A stretch of DNA of 64,000 bases, taken from contig JXTB01000394.1 in assembly GCA_002914805.1 (NCBI GenBank), positions 265,639-329,638 on the forward strand. Reading direction: 5' to 3'. The stretch comes from Parasponia andersonii (Eukaryota; Streptophyta; Magnoliopsida; Rosales; Cannabaceae). This document shows, in pieces, positions 49,376 to 61,905 of this stretch (within the stretch, counting starts at the first letter, position 1; the number at the start of each line of letters is the position of its first letter). Below the pieces are notes generated by a model. The model was not told the origin of the DNA. It ran no database searches and was given only the letters and a program-made list of their open reading frames with translations. Both the position numbers and the translations under genes were made by a program.

Positions 49376-50559
49376 AAGCCCTTTAACGATGGTTAAAAGC
49401 CACCGTCACGGACTCTTTCAACTACTGTTATAACTTTGACTTTAACCAGCAATTTCCAGAGAACTGCCGTTAAAATAGATGACTATTAACGGCGATTCTA
49501 AAAGAGCCGCAAATGTCACCAAAACTAAGCCTTTCAAAGGTCAAAATGGCTTCATAGATTATCATCATACGGTATGCATTATTAGTAAACATGTGAATAT
49601 ATATATATATATATATAAATTGCATAGATATAAAGAGTTACGGAAATAATAGAACAAGTTAGGTTAACATACAAACAATTTTTATAATTTGAATTAAAGC
49701 TATTCAATTACAGATATAGAGACCCTTGAATGATTATAATAGTCAAATTTTGAATAAGGGCTGTAGAAGTTTACTCATCCTGCGATGGGGTCTTTTTAGT
49801 CTCCCAAGCTCTGGAAAAATGCCAGCAACTTACAACAAATAGAGTACAGTAGTTTGCAGCTTTTGCCTCACTTTTTATGAGCTGCACATACATGAGATTA
49901 GAGATCAATTTTTCTAAAATTTTCAATTTACATGGAACATCAATATACCATATAAACTATATTCTGGTGTTTAGACTGAAGCAAAGAATTTTACTTGCTA
50001 TTCTTAGACCAAAAAGATGAAGTGGTCTAAGAATTTGAAAAAGCTCAATCCAGGACCCACAATCTCAAAGAACGTTAAAAGGTATCGTATGACAGGTATT
50101 GGGCAAGATTCTTATTCGATTGTAGTTCCTCCATCTCTATCTTTGCAAAAAACTTCAGTTTGCAATCTCTTATTATACAGGACAGATGCCAAAATGATCA
50201 ACAGAAAGCAAAACAACCCGTTATATTACAAAACACAAGTCGTTTCGTATTTCTATTCCCTGACAAATCAGTTTAGTCATATATATAGATCAGAAAACAA
50301 ATGATAAATCTATCATTACGCTATAACCTTAAAGGCTGAAATATCATAGAAGAAATATGACAATACAACTGGTCCTTAAGCCAAAGATTTTTGAAATTCA
50401 ATAAGTAGAGAATTGTTAAAAACGAATACTTTTTGCTGGATGAAAATGCATGTTATCTCCCTCTTTTTAACTTGCTAATCATCATTATGTTCCTTCAAAT
50501 AGCATAAACTAAAACTTTTGTCCTTTTAGGTACAAAGTAGAGAATACCAAATGGTATCA

Positions 50560-51196
50560 AGAATTTAGATTCTAAGAACGATTCTTACTCCTTTGTCAAT
50601 TGTTCCTATGTAGCTATGTTCCACTTCTTCTGCTGCTCCACTTTCAAATACTTTAAATGTATTTTCTTTTGATAAGTAAGTTGCAAGTCAACCTATTCCT
50701 ACTCCTAGTATGAACAACGTGAGTATCATTTATAGTCGGAGAGGGGGAAATTAAGTATCTTAAAAAGCCAGTATAAGACTTTTATCATAAGATTAAATTT
50801 GTGAAATGAAATAGAATAATAAAATGAATAATATGGAGCAGTACAATATTCGAATGATTAAAGATGGATTAGTAGTAAATGGTGATTTCATAAATCATAA
50901 AAGTTAAGCTAACAAATTCAAAACCATTCGAAGAAACTATATTCACTTCAAACCCTAGTAAACTAGGAGAACACTATCATTATTTTTAATATATACGGCT
51001 TTAAAACTCTTAAAAGAGCAGATCCATATTAATATTTCCTTCTAAAAAAACCATAAGACATAAATAAAGCAACATCATATAAGAAAAAACCATCTTACCA
51101 ACAAGCTAAAACAAGTATAGAAGAAAATGAAGTGGCCATAGAAGCTCTAGCCATTGCTGGTAACCCAAGATGACGCTCAAACATGACAAGAATCCC
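50560..51196 (-). pseudogene. Gene fragment of unknown identity (membrane-like protein)
   Basis: On the minus strand 51196-51099 is bounded by TTTACAG and GTAAG and reads GILVMFERHLGLPAMARAS, then MATSFSSILVLAC. About 400 bp on, 50710 to about 50565 reads LFILGVGIG, one TGA stop, LATYLSKENTFKVFESG and AAEEVEHSYIGTIDKGV. Clean splice borders on the first block and a long coding-like stretch on the second suggest captured exons of a membrane protein. The acceptor of the second block is not recognisable. I do not recognise the parent gene. Confidence 0.4.
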
Positions 51197-51974
51197 CTGT
51201 AAACAATATCTTAAGAGATTAACATACACTAGAGTGCATGCAAGTTGCAGCCGCTTCTTTGTTCCAGTAACAACTGATTTTATCTTTGTTCAGTCTTTTT
51301 CTCAAATATGTTGCATTCACTTTTGTAACTATAATTTGTTTTGATAAAATCCTTTCTTTTTACTCTTCAAGATCTATAGTTTCATATAGCTAAAAGAGCT
51401 AAGGCTGAAACTATACTATAAATTTTAGAACAATTTTGATTTTTTATTTTTTATTTTTTATTTTTTTAAAAATAGATTTCTCAACTGGGCATTATTGTTT
51501 TATCTTTTCTTTTGATAACAAAGTTGCAACAATAGATTTCTATATTCTTTATCTTTACATGGCATAAACTTTTAAGATATAAACATCAAATTAAAAATAA
51601 AACCACTGATTATAAAATCTAAAAACCTATCCACATGAAAATTTGCAAGCAGATATAGTAATACTATCGAAAGCAAAGAGGCAGCTAGAATCCATGAAAA
51701 TCGCAATTGAAAACTCACATATTGCGAAGATTAGGGTTTGTATTTGCTTGGCCTTCTCATGCCAGCTTCATAGTTCCTTCCTCTCTAAAAAATCGCCCAT
51801 ATTCTGATGTCCTGCTGCGTGTCGCTTATTACTTCAACCAGGTCCAAATCCCCTAATGTTTCAGACCTACACCATTTTCGGACGGAGAAGACTTAAAAGA
51901 GCTTGAAAGTGCGAGGAAGAAGAAGATTGTGGCCGAGACTGGTTTTGGCCCCAATTTTAATTTATACCACTTTT

Positions 51975-52042
51975 CTCGGCAGTTCCATAGAAACTGCCGA
52001 TCTAGTTCTACTTTCCTCGGCGGTCTCGACGGAACCGCCGAG
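51975..52042. repeat. Two strong hairpins beside the CACTA terminus
   Basis: TCGGCAGTT / AACTGCCGA (51975-52000) and CTCGGCGGT / ACCGCCGAG (52016-52042) are near-perfect inverted repeats, with a related TCGGTTGTTCCGACTGAACC after the poly(T) run. They are subterminal repeat units of the CACTA element rather than terminators. Confidence 0.7.
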
Positions 52043-52275
52043 AAAGAGGCTTTTTTTTTTTTTTTTTTTTTCGGTTGTTCCGACTGAACCACCAAGATAC
52101 ATATGTCATTTATAATTCAATTTTTTGTAGTGTTTATACGATAAATTATCGTTTTTCAGTGACCGTCGCTTTTAGGGGAGATGTGGTCATTTTTAAGCTG
52201 TTAACCTTCTTTTTATTCTTATTTGGATTTAGAGTTTAAAACTAGGAGTTAAGGATAATTGAAATGAATTACGTT

Positions 52276-52960
52276 TGTGGGGGAACCCGTTCTTAGATTA
52301 CCATGTGGACGATTGAGTGACAGAACATGTCACAAAGAGAGTACACAGTTTTATACGTGTCCAGAGTAACTATTTAAAAGTCACGCAAGTCGCACGTGAT
52401 ACCGCATGAGCTGTCCGAGGCTAGAGCCGAATCCATCCCAGACTCTAGACAGTTCGGCCCAGTCCAATTATTACCTCAACAGCTGAGAGTTAAGAGTCTC
52501 GAGGGTCTTCCGCCAGAAGACCATGGGAGGCAGTGAACTGCTCCAGACTCAAATAGGGCATTTAATGTGATCCTGGGTAGGTGCGCACATTGGACAAACC
52601 GCCCTGACAGAACTGTGGTTTGTCAAAATCCCACCCCCGACAGGCTCGAGTTATAGGAGATGGCAGAAAGCAGGCCACGACGATACAAGGGAAATCACGG
52701 TAACCGCGTCCCGTAATTTCTGGAGTAAGTCATAATGAAAAAAAGTACTCAATCCTGCGATTGAGAGCTAGAAAGCTCCCAGTTCCATAATTATATATAC
52801 GAGCTTTGTTTCCCCCTCTGGGGAGAAGAGAGACAAATAGACATATACAGAGAAAAACTTAATATTTGCTACTCAATCTCAAGGATAAACAACTGACTTA
52901 AACATCAGAGAATCTTTACAGGTAGTCACTCCCACCTCTCCGACTCGACCTGAAATTAAA
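52276..52960 (+). mobile_element. Gypsy-like LTR (solo or fragment)
   Basis: A block with clearly higher GC than its surroundings starts near TGTGGGGGAACCCG. It contains a promoter-like TTATATATACGAGC at about 52791 and then the R/U5-like phrase GACTTAAACATCAGAGAATC, familiar from many plant Ty3/gypsy LTRs. No coding region or partner LTR is present, and the right border is unclear. A repeated GATACGTGGACAG(T/C)TGGTA follows at 52980-53040. Confidence 0.55.
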
Positions 52961-53741
52961 AGCACTATGCGATAGCAAGGATACGTGGACAGTTGGTAGA
53001 TAAAATGTCAGCAGTTCAGAGATACGTGGACAGCTGGTAAGAATTGCACCAATAGTTTGCAATGGAGAATAAAGGTTACAAAAGTATATATAAGTATTGT
53101 TTTTATCTATCTGTAAAAATAATAAAAATAATATTTATTATTTAATTTTTTTTACTATAAAAAAAATATATAATTAATTTTAATTGGTCAAAATAATTTA
53201 TATGGATAAATTAAAAAAATACCTATTAAATTAGTGTTCTATATATATGTTGCCAATCTAATATCATCTAATAATGATCCAACGGTTATAATAAAATTTA
53301 TAAAAAAATGTACGTCATTAATATTATTTTTTATTATAAAAAATATATATAATAAATTTTTATTAATAAAAATGATAATTATGTATAAATAATAAAAAAA
53401 TAATAATTGAATTGGTGCCATATATAGCAAAGATACATAAAATTATGTTTGATAGGCAAATTTTCAGATATCATTTTGCTTCCTGCTTAATTAACCATTC
53501 CAAAAGCAAATCTAAAAATCCAAATGATTAAGTTAGTAGATAAAATAATTGCAGTCAATCATAAATACACATAAGATTCTCAATTAAGTTGATGACGACA
53601 ATATAATTATATATATATATATATATATTGTCATCATATAGGTATGAGTATAAAGTCACATCACAATCTTTTTTATAACTCTTCAAACGCATCTGACCCT
53701 AATATATCTTAGTTTTGGGTCTATTTATAAAGAAAGTCACG

Positions 53742-56700
53742 CTACGAAATGCCTCTTCTCTGAATGCCAATAGCCAGGCGCCAAGCGTCAAGGATATCCT
53801 CGGATAAGAAGCTGGCAAAGCACCATTGGAGGTAGTGGGCCCAGTATGGCGTGCATCGAGCTTCGTATCCAATACTGTTCACAGCGGCTCTTGCGTAGTC
53901 CTCAGCTGATGGTACAAACAACGATGCTTTCTCAATCGAAGCTACCTCGGATGCCATTTTTGTTGCCACATACAGTGGTACCTGAATTATATAAATTATA
54001 ATAATTATGCATCCAAACATTTCCCAAATATGTGTTTTTGTAATTAATTAAATGTTATTGTTATTTTTTTATTGCTTTATAAATATATACTCTATGGCGA
54101 GCAAAATATATCGTACTACATATGCCGAAGAAATTAGTAAAATTATTCTACAAAGTTATCTTGATATGTCATTACATTGTATATATATATATAGTCAAAA
54201 AATGCTCGCTAGCGGATGTACGTACCTGACATTGCACGTTAATTCCACTGCGCTTGTATTCCACGTAGAGGCATCTTGATAGTTGGTCTATGTAACTGCG
54301 TTTACTACGAAATTAAAAGATGATATACCATGTACAAATTAAAACCTAACAGAAAAAAGCAAAAGAAGAAATATAGAAAGAAATGGAAACTAATTTACAT
54401 ATTTCTATAACTAAGTGACCTCTTCTACGTCTTTGATGAACATATATAGAAAATATATATAGGCATATATGCGAACTCTAAAAACCGACCAAAAACATAT
54501 ATACTAATGTAAAAACCCAAATTTGTCAAAAGTATTCTAATCTTTTTCTTTAAAAAAAAAGTAATAAAATAAATATATAATATTTTAATTAAGTAGTGAG
54601 ACTTATTTTTTATTTTTAAATATATTTTTTTCCCTAAATTCTCTTTCACAACTCTCTCTCTCTCTCTCTTTTTCTTTTCTTTTTCTCCTTCTTTCTTCTT
54701 TCTTCTTTCTTCTTCTTCTTCTTCTTCTCCTTCTTCTTCGTACACTTAAAAAAAAAACAACCACCATCACAGATGGCAAGCTGAAGCTTCTCCTCCATGA
54801 CCGGCGTCGACCCTTTCCGGCAAATTAGCTCCGGTAAGCCAATTTTTAAGTTTATTTCACTGTTTTACAAATAAATTTGTGGCATAAATACAATTATTTT
54901 TGAGATGTTATATTTATGGCTGTTAAAATTTTATGAGGTGGAAGAAAAGATTGAATCATTAATGAATATAGTGGCGTTATGTTAAAATGATATCCGGTCA
55001 AAAAGAAATCTTAAATTGAAAAATATGATATGTTTCTAATTCAGGAAGAAAACTGATATTTTTGTAAAACTAAATAGTGTTGGACTAGAGTCTATTACTA
55101 TTCGGGCCTTGGGCTGAGCTTTGAAAACTGTCATTTTCTAAAATATTTATGCAAAAATAACATTTTTAAAAAAAACCAGCAAAGTCGATATTTTTTCAAA
55201 TATTTTCGAAAGTGACATTTTTAAAATAATTATGTGATAATGATATTTTCTGAAATATTTCATAAAAGTGATATTTATTTAAATAAACAACAAAGATGAT
55301 ATTTTTCTAAATACCTTGAAAAATAGACATCAAATTAATTCCGAAAAGAGATATTTTTGTAATTCTCGGATTTAGAGCCTGTTCAACGCTCGGAATCTCG
55401 AAATTGATTTTTGATTTTAAATTGGGATTTAATGAGGTCGAGAAACGAATTTTGATATATAATATCACTGTGTTTCAAAATGGCACAAATTCAGAGGCTT
55501 GTAAATAGTCTCGTTTTGCGAGCCGTGGGCTCGGATCCGGTCCGAGCCTGAATCGGTCAAACTGTATATCTAACCTAGCATTTTTGGGTGCTATGAATTC
55601 AGTGGTGAGGTCTGTTTCATGATCTGAAGCTCCGATTGAAAATCGAGTTTTCAAACCTATCGATCAAAGGCTCGAAAACGATGCTCGACCTTCCAAACGA
55701 TATCCAAATGACGTCAAACTTTCTCCATAGCTCTGTAGCACTATTTGGATACTCAATTGAGGTAGAGGTTCAATTACCTAGTTTTATACATGATTTAATT
55801 TAAAATTTACATTATGACTATGTTGTGAAAAATCGTGAATTAAACAATATTTTAATGAACTGTTGGAAAATCTTGAATTATTCTAGAATTGGACTGTGTG
55901 ACTTCTATATATGTTTATAAAATCGTGATCTTGGGTGATTTAACAAATTTCCTACCCAAGATATATAAATTCTAGAATAATATCAAGCGGAGTTTTAAAG
56001 TATTGTTTAGTTATGTTATGCAGGGTTATTATTATTATTATTATTATCTTATTACATATTGTACATACCATAGGATCATACATAAGATACATCTTAGGCA
56101 TCACGGTGTTGTAATAGGCGGACTAGTACACCCACCTTCGGTGAGAGCCTATAAACCCGTGCAGGGTTTTCTGATTATTCCTATTCGATAGGTGTAGGCA
56201 TTCAGTTGCCCCTCTGGTTCGGTAGGCTAAACACATAGGTGTCCCTATAATTTTCGGGGATAGTTATCAGGCAGAGAGAACTTAGTACACGTAGTACAAG
56301 TTACTCTAGTTTATGATGAGAGGGTGTAAGCTCATAGGATGCTTTGATTTATGATATGTACAAATGTATATTTCTGGTTTTGGTTTTGAATATATGACTA
56401 CTTTGGATATTAATTATTTTATACCTAGTTTATAAATAGATTTCGGAAAAGGTATTAACTATGCATGTTTGGTAAATTTTGCAATAATTCAAAAAAAAAG
56501 TAATTGAATTTCTACTGAGCATTCATATACTCATCCCCTACTTCCTCCTCTTTTCAGGTATTGATTTATTTTGTGTAATTATTCTAGTGGCCTGGCAAGC
56601 ATGCTTAGCATATGCTTATAGTTTCAACCCTCTTCATTGGTTGGTTTGTACTCTGTATCAATTAGCATTTTCTAAGTCAAAATTTATTTAGCCACTAGTA

Positions 56701-59700
56701 ATATATTTACTGAGTAGATGTATGAGGATGATTTTTGTTATTAAATCGAGTACTTAGAAAATAAAATGATTTTATATAAATTATTTGAACATTGAGCCTA
56801 GGGTTTTAATTTAAACTGTTTTATTAAACTTCATGAATTAATAAAAGTTTTTAAACTAGTTAATTAGGATTTTCTCTCATCTTAAAATGAAAAATTTACT
56901 TGGAAATTTAAAACTGGTAGATAATATCATATTTTTTTTAATTTGTCTAATCTTGTAAGTTACTTACTTTTAAGGACTAAACTTAAATTTCAAGTACTTA
57001 AATTTTTCTGAAATTTTAGAAACTACTATTCATCACTATTTTCACTTGAAACTATTAAGAGTCACAGCCTTAGATTTTCGGTCGTGACATACCAAGCATG
57101 CAAAGGTACAACTAGAGCTTAATTTTCATGCACATCTCATAAACATTCTAATAACGTCTCATGTAATGGGCTAATCAATGGCTTATATATGGCTTCAGTT
57201 TCAGTACTCTCGTAATATTTGGAAAAAAGAAAAGATTGAAAAAAAATACATGGTTTTATTATAACCTAATAATTAGTTTGGCTGCATGTTTGGCATTGGT
57301 ATACATGCGGTAGTATAATAGTGTAGTACTTGTGATATTTGGCTGCTCTAAATAGATAAAATAATTGAAAACAATACATGATAATGCCATTTTCTGTATA
57401 TGCCTTTAGAATTATTTGCCTACTGTTTTTATTTTTAATTAAATGTCATTTTAAAAATTATAACTGATCAATGTACTACCGAAATTATGTAGATAGGTAG
57501 CGCACCTAATTGAGTACCTTCGATTATTAATATTTCTTGCTTTTAAATTTTGAGAGCGTTTATGTTGTATGGTTTTAGTAATTAAGCATACGTGGACTGA
57601 GTTTATGAATCTTTTCTAGTTTCTTCTAGAAATTCTTTAATTTCGAAACAATTTCAAGTCATTCATAAAAGTATGTAGGGTATTAGATCATTTAAACTAG
57701 ACATGTAAGACAAAATGCCCATATTGGGGCGGCTCTGAGACTAGGCACACAACTAAGGTCATCGTCTAAGGTCCCCCCATTAGAAGAAAAAAAACATGAA
57801 AAAAAGCCTAATTTTGTCTAATGAAAGGTCTATATTATTTTTTTTTTAAAAAAAAAAAACTAAAATAAGCCAACCCGTATAACACTCATCATTTTATTTG
57901 TTTTTTTTGAAAACTACAAGCTTACAATACTCCATCCACTCAAATTTTAAGTAGGAAAATAAAAATTAAATTTATAAAGCTCCTTTCTAAAAGAAATTGT
58001 AAAAACCCAGTATTTTTAGGGACAAAATGGTCTTTTGACCAGATTAAAAAAAAAAGATTATATAAACCCCTCTCTCTCTCCTCTGTCTCGTCCCCCCCGC
58101 TCTCAGAATCTCTCTCGCTCTCCCTGCTCTTTCTCTTCCTCACTCACGGCCGAAGACCGGGACCAGCCACAGCCGCTGCCTCGGACGTCGTTCGACCTGC
58201 CAACTGGCCGGCGCTGCCTCACTGTGCCACCAGCGACCCCCGCCGCCGGTCCCGTGAAGCCACCGTGCTCCTCCGCCGGAAAAATGCCGTTTTTGGCCGT
58301 TTGAAGCTTTTCGTCACCGGCGAAGATTCTGGCCACCATTCGACCCCCAACTGGTCCCATTGGATTGGTCTCGTCTCAAGGATCGTCAAAGTATATATAT
58401 CTCAACCCCATTTTGTCCATATTGAAAGTTGTCATTTTTGGGCATTTCGAGTTTATGGTTGTAGTTTTTGATCCGGCCATTGGATTGCGTTTTTTATCGC
58501 ATTTTTGGAATGTACTCAGAAAATGGAGAAGTTTGATATATTTTGTGTTGTTTGGTAATCGGCATGAAATTCAAGATCGGACGGTCGAGATTTTATCTCG
58601 TTTTGCTTGCCCCAGTCCAGTATGGGCCTGGACCAGAATCGGACAAATTATATGTCTAACCTAGCTATTTTGGGTGCTAGGAATTCAGTGAAGAGGTCCG
58701 TTTGTGAATTGAAGCTCCGGTTAGAAGTTAACTTTTCGCCAGAGGACGATTGAGAGTTTGGAATTGGTTCCCATCCCTCCGGGCGATCATCAACGACACC
58801 TTGAGGACTCAATAGTGTGGTATCACTATTCCGGTGAGGTAGGGATTTAGTTATCTTCATTTTATACTGTTTTTGAGTTAAAACTTATATTCTGTAGCAT
58901 ATAAGAACAAGTGTGTTTTTAATGATTTGAATTATATGTGATGGAATCTGGTTGTACGATATATATTGTACTACTCTGGGAATTTGTTGTGTGCAGGTTA
59001 TTTTGGGTATATCAAAAATATGGCCGTTGTGCTGCCCTTTTTTTCTATAAAACCCTATTATGCATGTTTTACTGAAAAACCAGAGTACAATAGTTTTTAC
59101 ACTTCAGTTCTGTATTGCACGTGTCATAGGATTATATATGAGCACCGTGTTAGCATTGTGGGTTTATAGTGTGGCGCTGCGTGCCCCACTGTCGGTAAAA
59201 ATCCGTAAACTTACGTGGGATTTTGTTACTTCTGATTACCTCCCCATTTGGCAGGCGTAGGCAATTCGGTTGCCCCTCCAGGTTTGGTAGGCGACACACG
59301 GGTGTCCCCTCTGGGTATGGGCTTAGGTGTCAGGCAGGCTATTAGGCATACTTAGTGCCATCATCCTGGGTTTCCACAGATGAGAGGATGAGAGCTCATG
59401 GGTATGGGTTGATTTGTGTCATGTGCATATGGATTGATGGTTTTGATTACACTGTTTTATATATATGGGCTCCCGGTTTGGGTTATATATACATATACGT
59501 GTGTGTATATTTTAGATTTGAACTAACCATGTAGGAGTTTTCTATCACTGGACTATTTTTCTTCGAAGTAACTATTTTCCTACTAGGCATTGTATGCTCA
59601 CCCCCACTTCTTCCCTTCCTCAGGTGGTGTTCAGTGCGATCTTGGAAATCAGGAGGAGTAAGAGGCCATCTTGACTGTAGTTTATTTCTTGGTAATGCTA

Positions 59701-61381
59701 GAAGTCTACTGTTGTGGTGTTTGGACTGTTTGGAGTTTTGTATTAGCATTGAACTAAGATTACTACTTTCTATTTTGTCTGTAAACTTATATATGCTATT
59801 CTGGGATTTAACTTGTTGTTGTAGATGATGATGATGTTTGGACTTATATTTGATTTTCCCGTTTTTCAATTATTATTCGGTCTATGTTTAATAGTGTATA
59901 TAAACTATGAGAGAGGTTCGCGGGATGAAATTCCAAACACTTTATCAAAATGGATTATTTACAAAACTAAAACTTTTTAGACACTTTTCAAATAAATTAT
60001 AGAATTTCTCATATTTGTGAAATTCTCCTTCTGCCACTGGCCCGGATTTTGGGTCATGACAGAAATTATAAGTATCATTTCAAATTGTTTTTAATTTATA
60101 AAGCTCCTTTCGAAAAATATATATATATATATATATTTATATATAAGATCTCATTTCAAATTTTACGTAGAGCCTCAACTCATGTTGAGACAGCCTGCTC
60201 ATATATTACATTATATTCTCGTTTTAATATATAGCTAGCTCGTTTAAGTTAGACTTACATAATATTGCACCTCAACCACAAAAACCTAGCAGCTAACTAA
60301 CTTCTTTTCAAATTTAAAGAAGCATTTAAAAGAGGTTATGCAAATGATCATCAGATGGGCCTGCCAAATTAACCACTCCGAAGTTAATAAACAGGTTTTT
60401 CATTGTATTTAAGCTTCTATATATGCTTTCGGGAATAAACATGTAATAATATTATGCACTTAGAGAAAAAACTGGCCATTTAAAGTAGAAGATCAAACTT
60501 TAGTTAGACATGTATTAATCAATTAGTAACTTTGCTAACATGACTAGGAAAAAGAGTGTACAGGAATTATGTTTGCTATCAATTTAAAGGAAACCAATCT
60601 TTATGTTTGCTATTAATTTAAAGGAAACCAATCTTGGTTTTGTTTTAAGAATATGTCATAATTTCATATAATCAAGCACGCAAATAAGAAAATAGGATCA
60701 AGTAAATCAAATATAAGAATACTGAGTATAGATACATAGATAAACTTACGCTTTTGTAGCGGCATATATTGTGTAAAGAGGATGAGAAGGTACAACAATG
60801 GCGGCACCGGAGCCAATGTTGACAATTGCCCCTCTCTTCCTTTCAAGCATACCTGGTAAAACAGCTCTAGTAACCCTAGTAGTACCCTCCAGATTCACTC
60901 TAACAATATTCATCCAAACCTTCTCAGCCACTTCATGGAAGTATCCAGCTGCCGGGTACGTTACTCCCACATTGTTAATCAAAATCCCAACGTCCAACCC
61001 TTTGATCGCCTCCTCTACCACCTCGATGCCGGCCGAAATATCGCCAGAGAAGTCGAAGACAAGGGACTTTATCCGAGTGCCAGGACATGTCAACTGAATT
61101 TCTTTGGAGACTGTTTCGAGCTTGTTGGAGTTTCGGCCAACTAGAATCAAGTTTAAGCCTTTCTCAGCTAGCTGGCTGGCAAAGGCTTTTCCTATGCCGT
61201 CAGTGGCTCCGGTGATGATGGCCCACGAGCCGTAGCTCTTGAGGTTTTTTGAGGATCTGATGAAAGTGATGAAGACCCATTTGAGCAGAGAGATGGCCCT
61301 TTTGAGGATAGCCAAGAACCCTAGACAAGTAATGAGAAGAAGCCAAAACGGTTGTGTTTTGATCAATATGCATGTCAACAT
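53742..61381 (-). CDS. Very-long-chain 3-ketoacyl-CoA reductase, intact copy C with a 6.45-kb first intron
   Basis: Minus-strand exons: 60750-61381, 54226-54295 and 53742-53981, giving 313 residues. Exon 1 ends AAAGC/GTAAGT and exon 2 is 70 bp, as in copies A and B, and phases join perfectly (the junction codon becomes Ala). Motifs: N-terminal hydrophobic segment, [22 protein letters not shown] and YAATKAY. Exon 3 reads [11 protein letters not shown] and [12 protein letters not shown], and ends GIQRRGIS. Intron 1 runs from 54296 to 60749, against about 105 bp in copies A and B, and is filled largely by two LTR-like insertions. Whether the gene is still spliced across it needs transcript data. 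The alternative is a gene broken into two unlinked halves, but no competing exon 1 or 2 lies between. Confidence 0.85.
54508..57089 (+). mobile_element. Solo-LTR-like insertion 1 in the KCR-C intron
   Basis: It starts TGTAAAAACCC and ends CGGTCGTGACA, so the ends are inverted (TG...CA). It is flanked by TACTAA and TACCAA, a possible target duplication with one mismatch. It is 2582 bp long with no coding sequence. Internal phrases such as CTAACCTAGC, GGGTGCTA(T/G)GAATTCAGT and GAAGCTCCG(A/G)TT are shared with the second insertion. The long LTR with TGT(A/G)A...T(G/T)ACA ends is like that of Tekay/Del-type gypsy elements, but this is inference. Confidence 0.6.
57998..60061 (+). mobile_element. 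Solo-LTR-like insertion 2 in the KCR-C intron
   Basis: It starts TGTAAAAACCC, ends GGGTCATGACA, and is flanked by a perfect 5-bp duplication GAAAT (57993-57997 and 60062-60066), as expected for an LTR element. It is 2064 bp long. A CT-rich, then GC-rich block (58070-58300) gives chance open frames. It shares order and phrases with insertion 1, including GTAGGCA.TTC.GTTGCCCCT near 59250 and 56190, but is clearly diverged, so the two are members of one family inserted separately in the same orientation. Confidence 0.68.
60569..60637. repeat. 34-bp tandem duplication in the KCR-C intron
   Basis: ATGTTTGCTAT(C/T)AATTTAAA plus GGAAACCAATCTT occurs at 60569 and again at 60603, with one difference. 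Confidence 0.85.
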
Positions 61382-61905
61382 ATTTTAAGGCCTTTTTGAT
61401 TGGTTTAGAAGAATTATAAGCGACTGCTTGGGGTTTGGTTGATGATAATGGTGATCTTCTTCTTCCTATGGAACGAGCGTATAACGGTATAAGGAATAAT
61501 AAACAAAGCCAATGCCAGCTATATGCAGGAACTAAAGTAATAAGAATTTAATATACATGCATATCTATTTATTATACCGCTACTGTTAGGTTGGTCAGTC
61601 CATATTTATAATTATAGCTTGTATTGAGACCTTTTGGAAATACTTTTCTATGATAATATTAAATAATGCTAGACAAAGGTTGGTCATACGAAATACATGT
61701 GTACTACTAATATGTACTTATGTATATATACACATATAATAGTAAAACCAAGAGAATCTATGAATGATCGAGGATGTTTAATTAAATCATATATAGAAGT
61801 TGAACCGAATCATTAATCAATATATATACTTGATATTGATCAAGTGGTCTATTGACGCTGCATATTTGTAAAATTTAACGCCAAAAAAGAAAAGGTAACA
61901 TTTGT
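61382..61905. other. KCR-C promoter region
   Basis: Upstream of the minus-strand start codon at 61381. It is AT-rich with no gene, and I cannot pinpoint a transcription start. Confidence 0.5.

Larger units (their letters stand above)
49358..52132. mobile_element. Probable non-autonomous CACTA element carrying gene pieces
   Basis: The right end is clear: TTTTTTGTAGTG at 52121-52132, preceded by strong GC-containing hairpins. The left end is less certain. ACTATTAGAAAAAAGCCC at about 49363 could be a decayed CACTACAAGAAAAA, followed by GTTAAAAGCCACCGTC and AACGGCGATTCTAAAAG phrases typical of CACTA subterminal DNA. No transposase is found. The interior holds at least two coding-like stretches on the minus strand. 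The subterminal motifs at the two ends differ, so two elements or a rearrangement remain possible. Confidence 0.5.

Noticed and set aside
51853..52115. Short frames with long Lys or Phe runs
   Set aside because: They arise from a poly(T) tract and the hairpin repeats next to the CACTA terminus.
53742..54295. A separate truncated KCR gene unrelated to the exon at 61 kb
   Set aside because: Exons 2 and 3 here and exon 1 at 60750-61381 are all intact, complementary and in matching phase, with good splice signals, so one gene with an enlarged intron is the simpler reading.
58035..58360. Pro/Ser-rich open frames on both strands near 58.1-58.4 kb
   Set aside because: They lie in the CT- and GC-rich block inside the second LTR-like insertion, lack motifs, and have no counterpart in the related insertion.
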